Positions 7,459 through 15,945 of a stretch of DNA of 39,856 bases are shown piece after piece. Source of the DNA: Nitrospirota bacterium (GTDB lineage: Bacteria > Nitrospirota > Thermodesulfovibrionia > Thermodesulfovibrionales > UBA6898). The notes beneath the pieces are model-generated. The model was given only the letters and a program-made list of their open reading frames with translations, was not told where the DNA came from and ran no database searches. The translations under genes were made by a program, and so were the position numbers. Where the stretch lies: contig JACRLQ010000043.1 of assembly GCA_016215155.1 (NCBI GenBank), positions 1 through 39,856 on the forward strand, written 5' to 3'. How positions within the stretch are numbered: the first letter of the stretch is position 1; the number at the start of each line of letters is the position of its first letter.

Positions 7459-8636
7459 GTGTGACGCGGGACAAATGCAGCGGGTGCGGCGTGTGTATAG
7501 CCTCATGTCCTTACGATGCGATCGTCATGCATGAGGACAGGGCGCGTATTACGGAGCTTTGCCAGTTATGCAGGGCGTGTCTTTCGGTATGTCCCGAGGG
7601 CGCTATCTCCGAAGTCGAAGACGGGGTGGTCCGTAAAGAAAAAGGGCAGGGCAGGGGCGTCTGGGTTTTTGCCGAACAGAGATCGGGCAGGCTCGCGGGG
7701 GTTTCCCTGGAACTCCTGGGCGCCGGAAGAAGGCTTGCCGACAAACTAGGCGCTGAGTTGTCCGCCGTCCTTCTGGGAAACGTCGAACGTGGCGCTCAGG
7801 AGTTGATATGCTGGGGCGCCGACCGCGTCTATCTCTGCGATGACCCGGCGATGGACACCTTCAATGATGAACCCTACGCGAATGTGCTGTCCGAACTTAT
7901 CGCCCAATATAAACCCGAGATAGTGCTCGCCGGGGCCACGGCGATCGGAAGGTCCTTTTTCCCAAGGGTTGCCGCGAGGCTCCACACCGGCCTTACCGCC
8001 GATTGCACATCTCTCGACATCGAGGAGTCAACAGGGAACCTTCTCCAGGTCAGGCCCGCGTTCGGCGGCAATATTATGGCAACCATACTTTGCCCCCACA
8101 GCAGGCCCCAGATGGCCACGGTCAGACCCAGAGTGATGAAGGCGGCGGAGTATCAGGACGATAAAAAGGGGGAAGTCATACCGGTAAAACCTGTTAAGAT
8201 CACGTCATCCACGAGGGTCACCGAAACGGTAATGGAAGTCTCGGAAGTCGCCGTAAACCTTCAGGACGCAAATATCATCGTCGCGGGCGGCAGAGGGGCC
8301 GGCGGGGAAAAAGGGTTCAAGCTCCTGTTCGAACTGGCTGAGACGCTCGACGGCAGTGTCGCCGCATCCCGGGCGGCTGTTGACGAAGGGTGGATTCCAT
8401 ACAGGCATCAGGTCGGGCAGACGGGAAAGACGGTCGGCCCGAAGGTCTATATAGCCTGCGGCATATCGGGGGCCGTGCAGCACATTGTCGGAATGCAGTC
8501 TTCCGATATCATTATCGCTATAAACAGGAACCCCGAGGCCCCGATATTCAGTATTGCCACTTATGGAATCGTCGGCGACATGTTTGAGGTCGTGCCTATG
8601 ATGATAAAAAAAATCAGGGAAATAAAAGGGCTGTAA
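7449..8636 (+). CDS. etfA: Electron transfer flavoprotein alpha subunit with N-terminal 2[4Fe-4S] ferredoxin domain
   Basis: Residues 1-60 form a two-cluster ferredoxin: CSGCGVCIASCP and CQLCRACLSVCP, each CxxCxxCxxxCP. The rest is a standard EtfA with VFAEQRSGRLAGVSLELLG and the C-terminal FAD-binding run GQTGKTVGPKVYIACGISG, ending YGIVGDMFEVVPMM. Total length is 395 residues against roughly 320-340 for plain EtfA. The same fusion is known in CarE of the caffeyl-CoA reductase-Etf complex of Acetobacterium woodii, which bifurcates NADH electrons to ferredoxin and an enoyl-CoA. The upstream dehydrogenase and EtfB complete the same three-subunit set. The start overlaps the etfB stop, implying coupled synthesis. 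Confidence 0.93.
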   Translation: MYISVTRDKCSGCGVCIASCPYDAIVMHEDRARITELCQLCRACLSVCPEGAISEVEDGVVRKEKGQGRGVWVFAEQRSGRLAGVSLELLGAGRRLADKLGAELSAVLLGNVERGAQELICWGADRVYLCDDPAMDTFNDEPYANVLSELIAQYKPEIVLAGATAIGRSFFPRVAARLHTGLTADCTSLDIEESTGNLLQVRPAFGGNIMATILCPHSRPQMATVRPRVMKAAEYQDDKKGEVIPVKPVKITSSTRVTETVMEVSEVAVNLQDANIIVAGGRGAGGEKGFKLLFELAETLDGSVAASRAAVDEGWIPYRHQVGQTGKTVGPKVYIACGISGAVQHIVGMQSSDIIIAINRNPEAPIFSIATYGIVGDMFEVVPMMIKKIREIKGL

Positions 8637-8637
8637 T

Positions 8638-9480
8638 ATGGCGACTGTATTTATGTTCCCCGGCCAGGGTTCCCAGTCCCTCGGTATGGGCGGAGAACTC
8701 TTTGAACGCTATCCCGGCGTAGTAGCTGAGGCGGACGCACTCCTTGGTTATTCGATAAAGGAACTCTGCCTTAAGGACCCCGACGGTATGCTCAACCGCA
8801 CCGACCATACCCAGCCCGCGCTTTACATCGTCGATGTCCTTGACTACATGGCAAAAATTGAGGCTGAAGGCCGGGCGCCTGACTTTGTTATCGGGCATAG
8901 CCTGGGAGAGTACGCAGCCCTGTATGCCGCCGGAGCCTTTGATTTTGCTACCGGCCTTAAGCTGGTAAAGGAGCGCGGCGCGCTGATGAACGCGGCCACC
9001 GGCGGCGGCATGGCTGCCATATTGGGCATGGACGGCGATGCCGTTTCCGCGGCCTTGGCCGAGCTCGGCGCCGACCGTATTGATGTGGCCAACCTGAATT
9101 CTCCTCGCCAGACGGTCATCTCCGGTCCCAGGGCCGATATCGAGACCTTTGCCCCCAGACTGGAGGAAAAGGGAGCCAAGCGGGCGGTCATTCTCTCCGT
9201 CAGCGGCGCCTTTCACAGTCGTTATATGAAACCGGCGGCGGAAGAATTTGAGGCATTCCTGGCCGGATTCAGCTTCGGCAGCCTGAAGATCACATGTATC
9301 GCCAATTGCAGCGCCCGGCCCTACACGGATGACTCGATCGCCTCGAATCTGGTCAAACAGATTTACAGCAGTGTACGGTGGACCGAAACGGTCAAAGGCC
9401 TGCGGGATCTGGGTGCCGGGACCTTTGTAGAAGTCGGCCCGGGTACTGTTTTAAGCGGCCTGGCGCGCCAGATAAAGTAA
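8638..9480 (+). CDS. fabD: Malonyl-CoA:ACP transacylase
   Basis: The 280-residue cytoplasmic enzyme would move malonyl from CoA to acyl carrier protein. Motifs are FPGQGSQSLGMG at the N-terminus, GHSLGEYAAL with nucleophile Ser88, and SGAFHSRYM with catalytic His193; GTFVEVGPGTVLSGL closes the fold. Length is slightly under the usual 300-310 residues, but no domain is lost. It begins one base after the etfA stop and is followed by a biotin-dependent carboxylase. That placement is unusual for FabD, which normally sits with fabH/fabG/acpP, and suggests it may draw on the acyl-CoA or malonyl-CoA handled by its neighbours. None of the other fab genes is present. Confidence 0.93.
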   Translation: MATVFMFPGQGSQSLGMGGELFERYPGVVAEADALLGYSIKELCLKDPDGMLNRTDHTQPALYIVDVLDYMAKIEAEGRAPDFVIGHSLGEYAALYAAGAFDFATGLKLVKERGALMNAATGGGMAAILGMDGDAVSAALAELGADRIDVANLNSPRQTVISGPRADIETFAPRLEEKGAKRAVILSVSGAFHSRYMKPAAEEFEAFLAGFSFGSLKITCIANCSARPYTDDSIASNLVKQIYSSVRWTETVKGLRDLGAGTFVEVGPGTVLSGLARQIK

Positions 9481-9513
9481 TAGTAAAAAGGACTTTCCTG
9501 AGGAGGTGTGACC

Positions 9514-11067
9514 GTGCGGCAGTCAGACCAGGACAATCTTAAAAAGCTTGAGCTCATGAAAGAGGAGGCCTTCCTGGGCGGCGGGGCCAAAAGAATCGAG
9601 GCCCAGCACCGGAGGGGAAAACTCACCGCGCGGGAGCGTATCGATCTGCTCCTCGATGAGGGCTCGTTTGAGGAGTTCGATCTGCTTATGACCGGCAGGG
9701 CGGGCCTCAATACCGGCATCGGCGAGTTCCCCGGAGACGGCGTTATCACCGGGCACGGCACCATCGACGGCCGCGAGGTCTTCGTATTCAGCCAGGATTT
9801 TACCATCATGGGCGGGGCGCTCGGAGAGGCCCATGCTCAGAAGATCTGCAAGGTCATGGATCATGCCGTGCGGGTCGGCGCGCCCATAATCGGCCTGAAC
9901 GATTCCGGCGGCGCGCGCATCCAGGAAGGGGTTGAATCCCTGGCGGCGTATGGAGAGATTTTTCACCGCAATGTCCAGGCAAGCGGCGTGGTGCCTCAGA
10001 TATCCTGCATCATGGGGCCCTGCGCCGGCGGCGCGGTCTACAGCCCCGCCATAACTGATTTTACCTTTATGGTCGAAAACACCTCGTATATGTTTGTGAC
10101 AGGCCCCAATGTGGTCGAGACCGTCACCCACCAGGACATCACGGCAGAAGAACTGGGAGGGGCGATGGTCTACAGCAAAAAAAGCGGCGTGGCCAATTTT
10201 GCATTCCCTAATGATATTCTCTGTTTGCGGGAGGTCAGGCGGCTGATCAATTATCTGCCTTCCAACAACCGGCAGCAGGCGCCGATCCTTGACCTGAGGG
10301 ACCCGGCTGAACGCACGGACCCTGCCCTGGATTATCTGGTGCCTGCAAACCCTAACCAGACATACGACATGAAGATCCTTATCACCAGTATTTTAGACGG
10401 CGCGGAGTTTCTGGAGATCCATGCCCATTTTGCGCGTAATATCATTGTGGGGTTCGGCCGCCTGGGCGGACAGACTATCGGTCTCATCGCCAATCAGCCC
10501 GCGGTGCTTGCCGGCGTCCTTGATGTTCAGGCCTCTGAAAAAGCCGCCAGGTTTGTCCGTTTCTGCGATGCCTTCAATATCCCGCTCGTCTGCCTTGAAG
10601 ATGTCCCGGGTTTCATGCCCGGTCCGGAGCAGGAGCACGGGGGCATCATCCGGCACGGGGCGAAGCTGCTGTATGCCTTTTCAGAAGCGACCGTGCCCAG
10701 GATAACGGTCATCATACGGAAGGCCTACGGCGGCGCTTATGTGGTCATGAATTCCAAACACATCGGCGCCGATATTAATTTTGCCTGGCCCGCGTCTGAA
10801 ATCGCCGTCCTGGGCCCCAAGGGGGCCGCGCAGATCATTTACCGAAAGGAGATTGACGAGGCGGAAGACCCCGAGGAGATGCTCGCCCGGAAAACGGATG
10901 AGTACCGGCAAACCTATGCCAATCCGTTTATGGCGGCCAAAAGAGGGTTCATCGACGATGTCATCAACCCGCGAGATACAAGACACCGGCTGATCCGAAG
11001 CCTTCAGTTTCTGGAAAACAAGCGGACGGTCCGTCCGAAGAGAAAACACGGGAATATTCCGTTATGA
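9514..11067 (+). CDS. Acyl-CoA carboxylase carboxyltransferase (beta) subunit, propionyl-CoA carboxylase type
   Basis: This 517-residue protein transfers carboxyl from carboxybiotin to an acyl-CoA (propionyl-, acetyl- or related). Both crotonase-like halves are present. The N-half has [18 protein letters not shown] and [16 protein letters not shown]; the C-half has [17 protein letters not shown] and [21 protein letters not shown] at 9508 is only one base past AGGAGG (9501-9506) and cannot be efficiently used, so I place the start at the next in-frame GTG, 9514, seven bases away. The biotin carboxylase/carrier subunit follows 168 bases later. Substrate choice depends on one or two active-site residues that I cannot assign without an alignment. 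Confidence 0.92.
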   Translation: MRQSDQDNLKKLELMKEEAFLGGGAKRIEAQHRRGKLTARERIDLLLDEGSFEEFDLLMTGRAGLNTGIGEFPGDGVITGHGTIDGREVFVFSQDFTIMGGALGEAHAQKICKVMDHAVRVGAPIIGLNDSGGARIQEGVESLAAYGEIFHRNVQASGVVPQISCIMGPCAGGAVYSPAITDFTFMVENTSYMFVTGPNVVETVTHQDITAEELGGAMVYSKKSGVANFAFPNDILCLREVRRLINYLPSNNRQQAPILDLRDPAERTDPALDYLVPANPNQTYDMKILITSILDGAEFLEIHAHFARNIIVGFGRLGGQTIGLIANQPAVLAGVLDVQASEKAARFVRFCDAFNIPLVCLEDVPGFMPGPEQEHGGIIRHGAKLLYAFSEATVPRITVIIRKAYGGAYVVMNSKHIGADINFAWPASEIAVLGPKGAAQIIYRKEIDEAEDPEEMLARKTDEYRQTYANPFMAAKRGFIDDVINPRDTRHRLIRSLQFLENKRTVRPKRKHGNIPL

Positions 11068-11103
11068 GCCGGGAGGCGGGCCTTACTAAATGGCTCATTA
11101 AGA

Positions 11104-11179
11104 GTTGTCATTGCCGCGAAGGCGGGAATCCGCTTCAGGCCAAAATGGATGCCCGACAGAAACACTCGGGCATGACAAC
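11104..11179. repeat. REP/MITE-like intergenic palindromic element
   Basis: A 76-base element is bounded by perfect 8-base inverted ends, GTTGTCAT and ATGACAAC. Internally it carries GCCGCGAAGGCGGGAAT near the left and GCCCGACAG...CTCGGGCAT near the right, so it can fold as a bulged hairpin. The left part resembles the palindrome at 1006-1029. It fills the gap between the two carboxylase subunit genes. Such short palindromes are usually spread in many copies through a genome; copy number cannot be tested here. Confidence 0.6.
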
Positions 11180-11235
11180 AAGGACTAACGCATGTCCATA
11201 CTATTTTGAGACAATGAATAATTTAAGGGGTCGCC

Positions 11236-13245
11236 ATGTTTGAAAAAATTCTTATATCCAACCGGGGTGAAATAGCGATCCGGATAATCCGGACCTGCAG
11301 AAGACTCAACATTAAGACTGTCGCGGTTTTTTCCGACATTGACGCGCGGTCACTTCATGTCCGGGAGGCCGACGAGGCCGTTTATATCGGTCCGTCGCCG
11401 TCTCCTTCCTCATATCTTGCGTATGATAAAATTATCGAGGCCGCGGCTGCGAGGGGCTGCCAGGCCATTCACCCGGGGTATGGGTTTCTATCGGAGAATT
11501 CAAAATTTGCCGCGGCGGTGGTCAGGGCGGGGTTGACATTTATCGGGCCTTCATCTGAGGTGATCGCGGCGCTCGGAGATAAAATTTCGGCCAAGAAGAT
11601 CGCTATGAAGGCCGGGGTGCCTGTGGTGCTCGGCCACAACCTGCCAATAGTTGACATTGAAGAAATCAGGGCGCTTGCCGCTGAAATCGGATATCCGGTT
11701 TTGCTTAAGCCAGCGGCGGGCGGCGGCGGCAGGGGTATGCGCATGGTTGCCACGCCTGATGAACTTGAATCCGCCCTTCAGTCCGCCCAGGACGAAACCA
11801 GGAAGGCCTTCGGCGACGACAGGATCTTTCTGGAGCGGTTTATCGGCAATCCGCGCCATATCGAGATCCAGATCATCGCTGACCGGCATGGGAAAGTCGT
11901 CTCTCTCGGTGAACGGGAATGCTCGATCCAGCGGAGATACCAGAAGGTGATCGAAGAGGCGCCCTCCCTGGCGGTTGACGCGGAACTCCGGTCGCGCATG
12001 GGCGAAATGGCCTGTGCCCTGGCCCGGGCGGCGGGATATTCCAATGCGGGGACCGTGGAATTCATCATGGACAGTCATAGGAACTTCTTCTTCATGGAGA
12101 TGAATACACGGCTGCAGGTGGAGCATCCGGTCACCGAGATGGTCACTTCCCTCGATCTTGTCGAACTCCAGCTCAGGGTGGCGGCCGGCGAACCTCTTCC
12201 GATCCCTCAGGAGGATGTCTCGATAAAGGGCTGGTCCATAGAGGCCAGGATCTGCGCAGAGGATTCCGCCCGTAATTTTCTGCCGTCCACCGGACTGATC
12301 ACCAGATACTCGAATCTCAGGGGCAGAAATATCAGGCTTGACAGCGGTGTCGAGGCCGGCAGTTTCGTAAGCGTGTATTACGACTCGCTTCTCTCCAAAG
12401 TGATCAGCTGGGGTGAGACGCGGGAAGAAGCCCGGACCACCCTTATCAATGCCCTTAATCGGTACCACGTCGAGGGCGTGACCACGAATCTGAATTTTGC
12501 AAACTCCATACTGAACCACCCTGCCTTTATCAAGGGCGACCTTTCAACCGGCTTCATCGATGAGCATTATGAAAATGGCGAAGCCAAAATAGATCCGCCG
12601 ATTGAGCAACTCGAAGCCATGGTCATTGCCACGACCGTCGTTTACCATAACCGCATGAATCTGGTCCGTGAATCGTTAAAACCGATGGCCGCAAAGGTCG
12701 GGCTGTCTCACATGCCGGCCCGGCAGCATCGTTATGTCGTCAAAGGAAACGAGAATATCTTTGAGGTCGGACTTCAGGGGCAACTCTCCTCGCGGCACTG
12801 GAGTGTCACGATAAACGGAAAGGAACATGCCGTCATTGCGCCGGTGTTTGAATTCTACCGCCGGAGGATGAAACTGTCGATAGACGGCGTAAACCAATAC
12901 TTCAGACTCCAGTACCGGCAGAACTTCATATGGACCGCCTATTGCGGCATCTCCCGCATTTTTGAGATCTACACTCCGACTGAGTGGGGACTGGCCCAAT
13001 ATATGCCGAAAGAGATAAAAGGCGCCAACGAAAACGTGCTCCTTTCACCTCTTCCCGGCATGGTAGTCAGTATACTTGTCAAAAAAGGCGACCGCGTCTA
13101 CCGCGGCCAGGACCTGGTGATCATCGAATCCATGAAAATGGAATGCGGCGTTTCATCCCCCTGCGACGGGGTCGTGGACAATGTGACCGCAACTATCGGC
13201 AAGGCCGTAGAAACCGACGAGGTCCTCATCACGTTTACGACCTGA
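11236..13245 (+). CDS. Acyl-CoA carboxylase biotin carboxylase/biotin carboxyl carrier (alpha) subunit
   Basis: The 669-residue protein joins a biotin carboxylase and a biotinyl domain, as in propionyl-CoA carboxylase alpha. The carboxylase part (about 1-450) begins FEKILISNRGEIAIRIIR. It has the glycine-rich ATP-grasp loop KPAAGGGGRGMRMV, EECSIQRRYQKVIEEAP-like GERECSIQRRYQKVIEEAPS, and EMNTRLQVEHPVTEM. The C-terminus ends with a biotinyl domain whose ESMKME motif places the biotinylated Lys at 634. The 150 residues between them match the alpha/beta-contact region of such enzymes and are the least conserved. AAGGGG lies before the ATG. It is the catalytic partner of the beta subunit upstream. 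Confidence 0.93.
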   Translation: MFEKILISNRGEIAIRIIRTCRRLNIKTVAVFSDIDARSLHVREADEAVYIGPSPSPSSYLAYDKIIEAAAARGCQAIHPGYGFLSENSKFAAAVVRAGLTFIGPSSEVIAALGDKISAKKIAMKAGVPVVLGHNLPIVDIEEIRALAAEIGYPVLLKPAAGGGGRGMRMVATPDELESALQSAQDETRKAFGDDRIFLERFIGNPRHIEIQIIADRHGKVVSLGERECSIQRRYQKVIEEAPSLAVDAELRSRMGEMACALARAAGYSNAGTVEFIMDSHRNFFFMEMNTRLQVEHPVTEMVTSLDLVELQLRVAAGEPLPIPQEDVSIKGWSIEARICAEDSARNFLPSTGLITRYSNLRGRNIRLDSGVEAGSFVSVYYDSLLSKVISWGETREEARTTLINALNRYHVEGVTTNLNFANSILNHPAFIKGDLSTGFIDEHYENGEAKIDPPIEQLEAMVIATTVVYHNRMNLVRESLKPMAAKVGLSHMPARQHRYVVKGNENIFEVGLQGQLSSRHWSVTINGKEHAVIAPVFEFYRRRMKLSIDGVNQYFRLQYRQNFIWTAYCGISRIFEIYTPTEWGLAQYMPKEIKGANENVLLSPLPGMVVSILVKKGDRVYRGQDLVIIESMKMECGVSSPCDGVVDNVTATIGKAVETDEVLITFTT

Positions 13246-13268
13246 CCGGTTTACGAACTGACTTTGAC

Positions 13269-13339
13269 GTCATTTCGATCGAAGTGAGAAATCTTAAGGC
13301 GCTCCCAAAAGAGAGATTTCTCCTGTGGGTCGAAATGAC
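13269..13339. repeat. Imperfect inverted repeat in a convergent intergenic gap
   Basis: GTCATTTCGA (13269-13278) pairs with TCGAAATGAC (13330-13339). Next to these, GAGAAATCT pairs with AGATTTCTC after a 7-base internal mismatch. The result is a long stem of about 27 bases per arm with a short loop. It lies between the carboxylase gene and the oppositely oriented dgkA/PAP2 gene. This arm sequence resembles dispersed intergenic palindromes reported in several bacterial phyla; here only one copy is visible. Confidence 0.6.
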
Positions 13340-13346
13340 AAGACTT

Positions 13347-13368
13347 CCTGAAAAAACTTTTTTTCAGG
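13347..13368. terminator. Bidirectional terminator-like palindrome between convergent genes
   Basis: CCTGAAAAAA-CT-TTTTTTCAGG is a 10-base perfect stem with A-runs on one arm and T-runs on the other, so it reads as a hairpin with U-tract on both strands. A second palindrome, GTTTCCGT-A-ACGGAAAC, follows at 13368-13384. The position, between genes ending at 13245 (plus) and 13388 (minus), fits termination of both transcripts. Confidence 0.55.
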
Positions 13369-13387
13369 TTTCCGTAACGGAAACTGG

Positions 13388-14086
13388 TCAGTAAAACACC
13401 TTAAACAGCATAAAAGTCATCACGGCACCCAGCAGCGCCCCGGCGATGACCTCCGTGGCCGTGTGAATCCGCACCGCTACCCTGCTTTGCGCAATCGCGG
13501 CGGCCAGCAAAAAACAGATCAGGGACGCTATAAAACTCCGGGTGATGTAGGTGACGCAGACCCAGGCGGAAAAGGCGAGGGCGGAATGCCCGCTCGGCAT
13601 GCCGCCACTGAGCGGATGGCCCTTGCCGAAATGGGCCTTCGCAATTATTACTGTTATCAGCACTAAAATCAGGGCTATCAGAGAGATCTCTTCCTTGGAA
13701 TGTTTGGCGATATGCGGACCTGACTGGAAAAAGGACTGTATATAAGGAAAAAGTATAATGTAGCCGAGGACCGCCGCCCCGAACGCGGTGATAAGCACCG
13801 CCCCCGCGGCAATGTCCTTGGCGACCCTTGCTTTTTCGGCATATTCCGGTGAAATCAGATCTACAATAGCTTCTATGGCGCTGTTCATCATCTCAGCCCC
13901 GACGACCAGGATTACCGCAAGAGAAACCAGTATGAACTCCATCTTTGAGATGCCCAGGACATAACCGGCCAGAAGGACAAAGGCCGCCGAAAATAAGTGA
14001 TACCTTAGATGCCGCTGAGTGCTTGCGGCATGAAGTATCCCCTCTATGGCAAAGTTGGCGCTCTTAATCCATTGACGAAACGGCAT
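13388..14086 (-). CDS. Diacylglycerol/undecaprenol kinase fused to a PAP2-type phosphatase
   Basis: A 232-residue membrane protein with two known modules. Residues 1-115 resemble DgkA-type kinases: about three membrane helices and EMMNSAIEAIVDL followed by KDIAAGAVL, the kinase signature. Residues 120-232 resemble PAP2 phosphatases with MPSGHSALAFS and SRVAVRIHTATE. Two PAP2 positions differ from the consensus: KAHFGKGHP has His where KxxxxxxRP has Arg, and the final Asp of SRxxxxxHxxxD is Glu. The kinase would phosphorylate undecaprenol or diacylglycerol and the phosphatase would remove phosphate, so the fusion could tune the lipid carrier pool for cell-wall synthesis. It overlaps ybeY by 23 bases. 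Confidence 0.88.
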   Translation of the reverse strand: MPFRQWIKSANFAIEGILHAASTQRHLRYHLFSAAFVLLAGYVLGISKMEFILVSLAVILVVGAEMMNSAIEAIVDLISPEYAEKARVAKDIAAGAVLITAFGAAVLGYIILFPYIQSFFQSGPHIAKHSKEEISLIALILVLITVIIAKAHFGKGHPLSGGMPSGHSALAFSAWVCVTYITRSFIASLICFLLAAAIAQSRVAVRIHTATEVIAGALLGAVMTFMLFKVFY

Positions 14087-14504
14087 TGATCAGTTCCTGT
14101 TCCTTGTTTTGCATCTTTTTTTTCTGGTAAGCGTTCTTTTCGTGATCATACCCTATCAGATGCAGCAGACCGTGGACCATCAGCCTGAGCAGTTCGTCAT
14201 ACAATGAAACGTTATATTCGACTGACTGGCTCAGGGCTTTGGGAACACAGATAACAATGTCCCCGAGCACGGGGCAGGGCGGGGCCGCACTAAATGGGTC
14301 CATAGGGAAGGACAGGACGTCGGTGGGTCCTTTTTTGCCGCGGTAGAGATTATTGAGGCGCGCCATCGGCCCGTTGCCGACGAACATAACGCTGAGCTCA
14401 GACTTCTGAAGTCCGAGAAGAAGCAGAGCCCTGCTTAAGTCCTTTTCTATCCTCCGCCGGTCTAGTTTTATCGACCTTTGTGTGTTCCTTATCGCCAATG
14501 ACAT
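14064..14504 (-). CDS. ybeY: Endoribonuclease YbeY
   Basis: YbeY is a single-strand-specific metalloendoribonuclease needed for 16S rRNA 3' maturation and 70S quality control. The 146-residue protein has the zinc motif HGLLHLIGYDHE (three His) near the C-terminus and GPTDVLSFPMD in the centre. I place the start at ATG 14504 (MSLAIRNTQR); the in-frame TTG at 14516 adds four residues of no obvious value. The upstream pgpH reading frame runs 107 bases into ybeY. The phoH-pgpH-ybeY-dgkA order is a widely conserved cluster. Confidence 0.93.
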   Translation of the reverse strand: MSLAIRNTQRSIKLDRRRIEKDLSRALLLLGLQKSELSVMFVGNGPMARLNNLYRGKKGPTDVLSFPMDPFSAAPPCPVLGDIVICVPKALSQSVEYNVSLYDELLRLMVHGLLHLIGYDHEKNAYQKKKMQNKEQELINAVSSMD

Positions 14505-15945
14505 TGTTGAAATCAAACCCCGGGTAATCGATTCTCTTATGAAATATCCCTGTTAATATATAGGTGAACTTTTCTTTTATGGCGGAAATGTCCTTTAGTG
14601 TCAGTTCGCATTCATCCAGCTGTCCGTCAAGATATATGTGGTTTATTATCTTGTCGACAAGCGCAGATATCCTGGCCGGGGTCGGGTCGGTCAGGACCCT
14701 GGACGAGGCCTCGACAGCGTCCGCCATCATCACGAGCGCCGCGACGCGTGTCTGGGGTTTGGGGCCGGGATACTTATAATCCTCCTCATCCGGAGGAGAG
14801 TCCGCATCCTGGTCCTTCGCTTTCTGATAGAAATAGGATATGACCCCGGTGCCGTGGTGCTGCTTGATGATATCGATGACCGAGACGGGGAGCTTCGACT
14901 GGCGCGCGAGTTCCACCCCTTCTTTGACGTGGTTGGTGATGACCATACTGCTCATATGAGGCGACAGCTTATCATGCTTATTGAGTGCACAGCTCTGGTT
15001 TTCGACAAAATACTCAGGCATCTTTACCTTGCCGATATCATGGTAGTACGACGTGACCCTGCCCAACAGCGGGTTCACGCCTACCGCTTCAGCGGCCGAT
15101 TCAACAAGGTTCCCGACTATAACGCTGTGGTGATAGGTGCCGGGGGCATTTATCATAAGCGATTTCATGAGGGGCTGATTCAGATCAAGAAGCTCAAGCA
15201 GGCTTATGTCCGTAGTGATCTTGAAGACGTACTCAAGAAGAGGCAGCATCATCGAGACGATCGAAGAGACCGATATACCTGAAAACACCGCGAATGACGC
15301 CGCGGAAAGGGCCTTATTGGAAAAAAGCTCGCCCTTCGACAGAAGCAGTATGGAGGCGATCAGGACGTTGACCAGTATGACATAGAAGCCGCCCTTCAGA
15401 ATGGCCGACCTTCTCTTGCACCTGATTACACTGAAGGCGGCGGTCAGGCTGCCCGCGAAGGTATAGATGGGGTAAGAGGCGTCCTGAAGCCAGTACCCGG
15501 CAAGGAAGCTGATGGTAAAAGAAAACGTGATCGCGGTATGGAAATCAAAAAGCAGCGTGATAAGCATGGCGCCCGCCGCGATCGGTATGCCGTACACCGC
15601 GGTATCGGGTGATATGAACCCTATGCCGACGGAAAGGTTCTTAAGCAGATACTCGAAGAAACGGCCTATGACAAGTGAACTCACTATCATTAACACCAGC
15701 AGCAGCAACATGCTGTAGTTGTCCTTATACGCAGGTTTATAGCGCAGGATGTCACGATAAAGAATAAAAAGCATTACAAAAGCGATGAGCGTCCCCCCTA
15801 TCAGTTTATGGGGACTCATATCGACCATAATCGACAGCGATACGGCAAACGACGCCGCAAGAAGAAAGAGTCCCTTCAGAGAGGACTCCATTAATCCGGT
15901 CATGCCGGCCACATCCTTAGAGGGTCCGTTTTTCATATTTGTCAT
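14398..15945 (-). CDS. 7TM-HD family phosphodiesterase (PgpH-like, probable c-di-AMP hydrolase)
   Basis: The 515-residue membrane protein has roughly seven to eight hydrophobic segments in residues 20-250, then a cytoplasmic HD domain. Metal ligands are visible in APGTYHHSVIVGNL, SYYHDIGK, SPHMSSMVITNHVKEG and IIKQHHGTGVISYFY. PgpH proteins hydrolyse cyclic di-AMP to pApA. The usual large extracellular 7TMR-HDED domain between helix 1 and helix 2 is missing: only 10-20 residues separate the first helices, and the total is about 200 residues shorter than the Listeria protein. The last roughly 40 residues after FHKRIDYPG are a charged tail that overlaps ybeY. Start ATG 15943-15945 overlaps phoH. 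Confidence 0.87.
   Translation of the reverse strand: MTNMKNGPSKDVAGMTGLMESSLKGLFLLAASFAVSLSIMVDMSPHKLIGGTLIAFVMLFILYRDILRYKPAYKDNYSMLLLLVLMIVSSLVIGRFFEYLLKNLSVGIGFISPDTAVYGIPIAAGAMLITLLFDFHTAITFSFTISFLAGYWLQDASYPIYTFAGSLTAAFSVIRCKRRSAILKGGFYVILVNVLIASILLLSKGELFSNKALSAASFAVFSGISVSSIVSMMLPLLEYVFKITTDISLLELLDLNQPLMKSLMINAPGTYHHSVIVGNLVESAAEAVGVNPLLGRVTSYYHDIGKVKMPEYFVENQSCALNKHDKLSPHMSSMVITNHVKEGVELARQSKLPVSVIDIIKQHHGTGVISYFYQKAKDQDADSPPDEEDYKYPGPKPQTRVAALVMMADAVEASSRVLTDPTPARISALVDKIINHIYLDGQLDECELTLKDISAIKEKFTYILTGIFHKRIDYPGFDFNNVIGDKEHTKVDKTRPAEDRKGLKQGSASSRTSEV

Noticed and set aside
11551-12519. A 322-codon open frame antisense to the biotin carboxylase gene
   Set aside because: Shadow of a strongly conserved gene, with no Shine-Dalgarno and no family motif.
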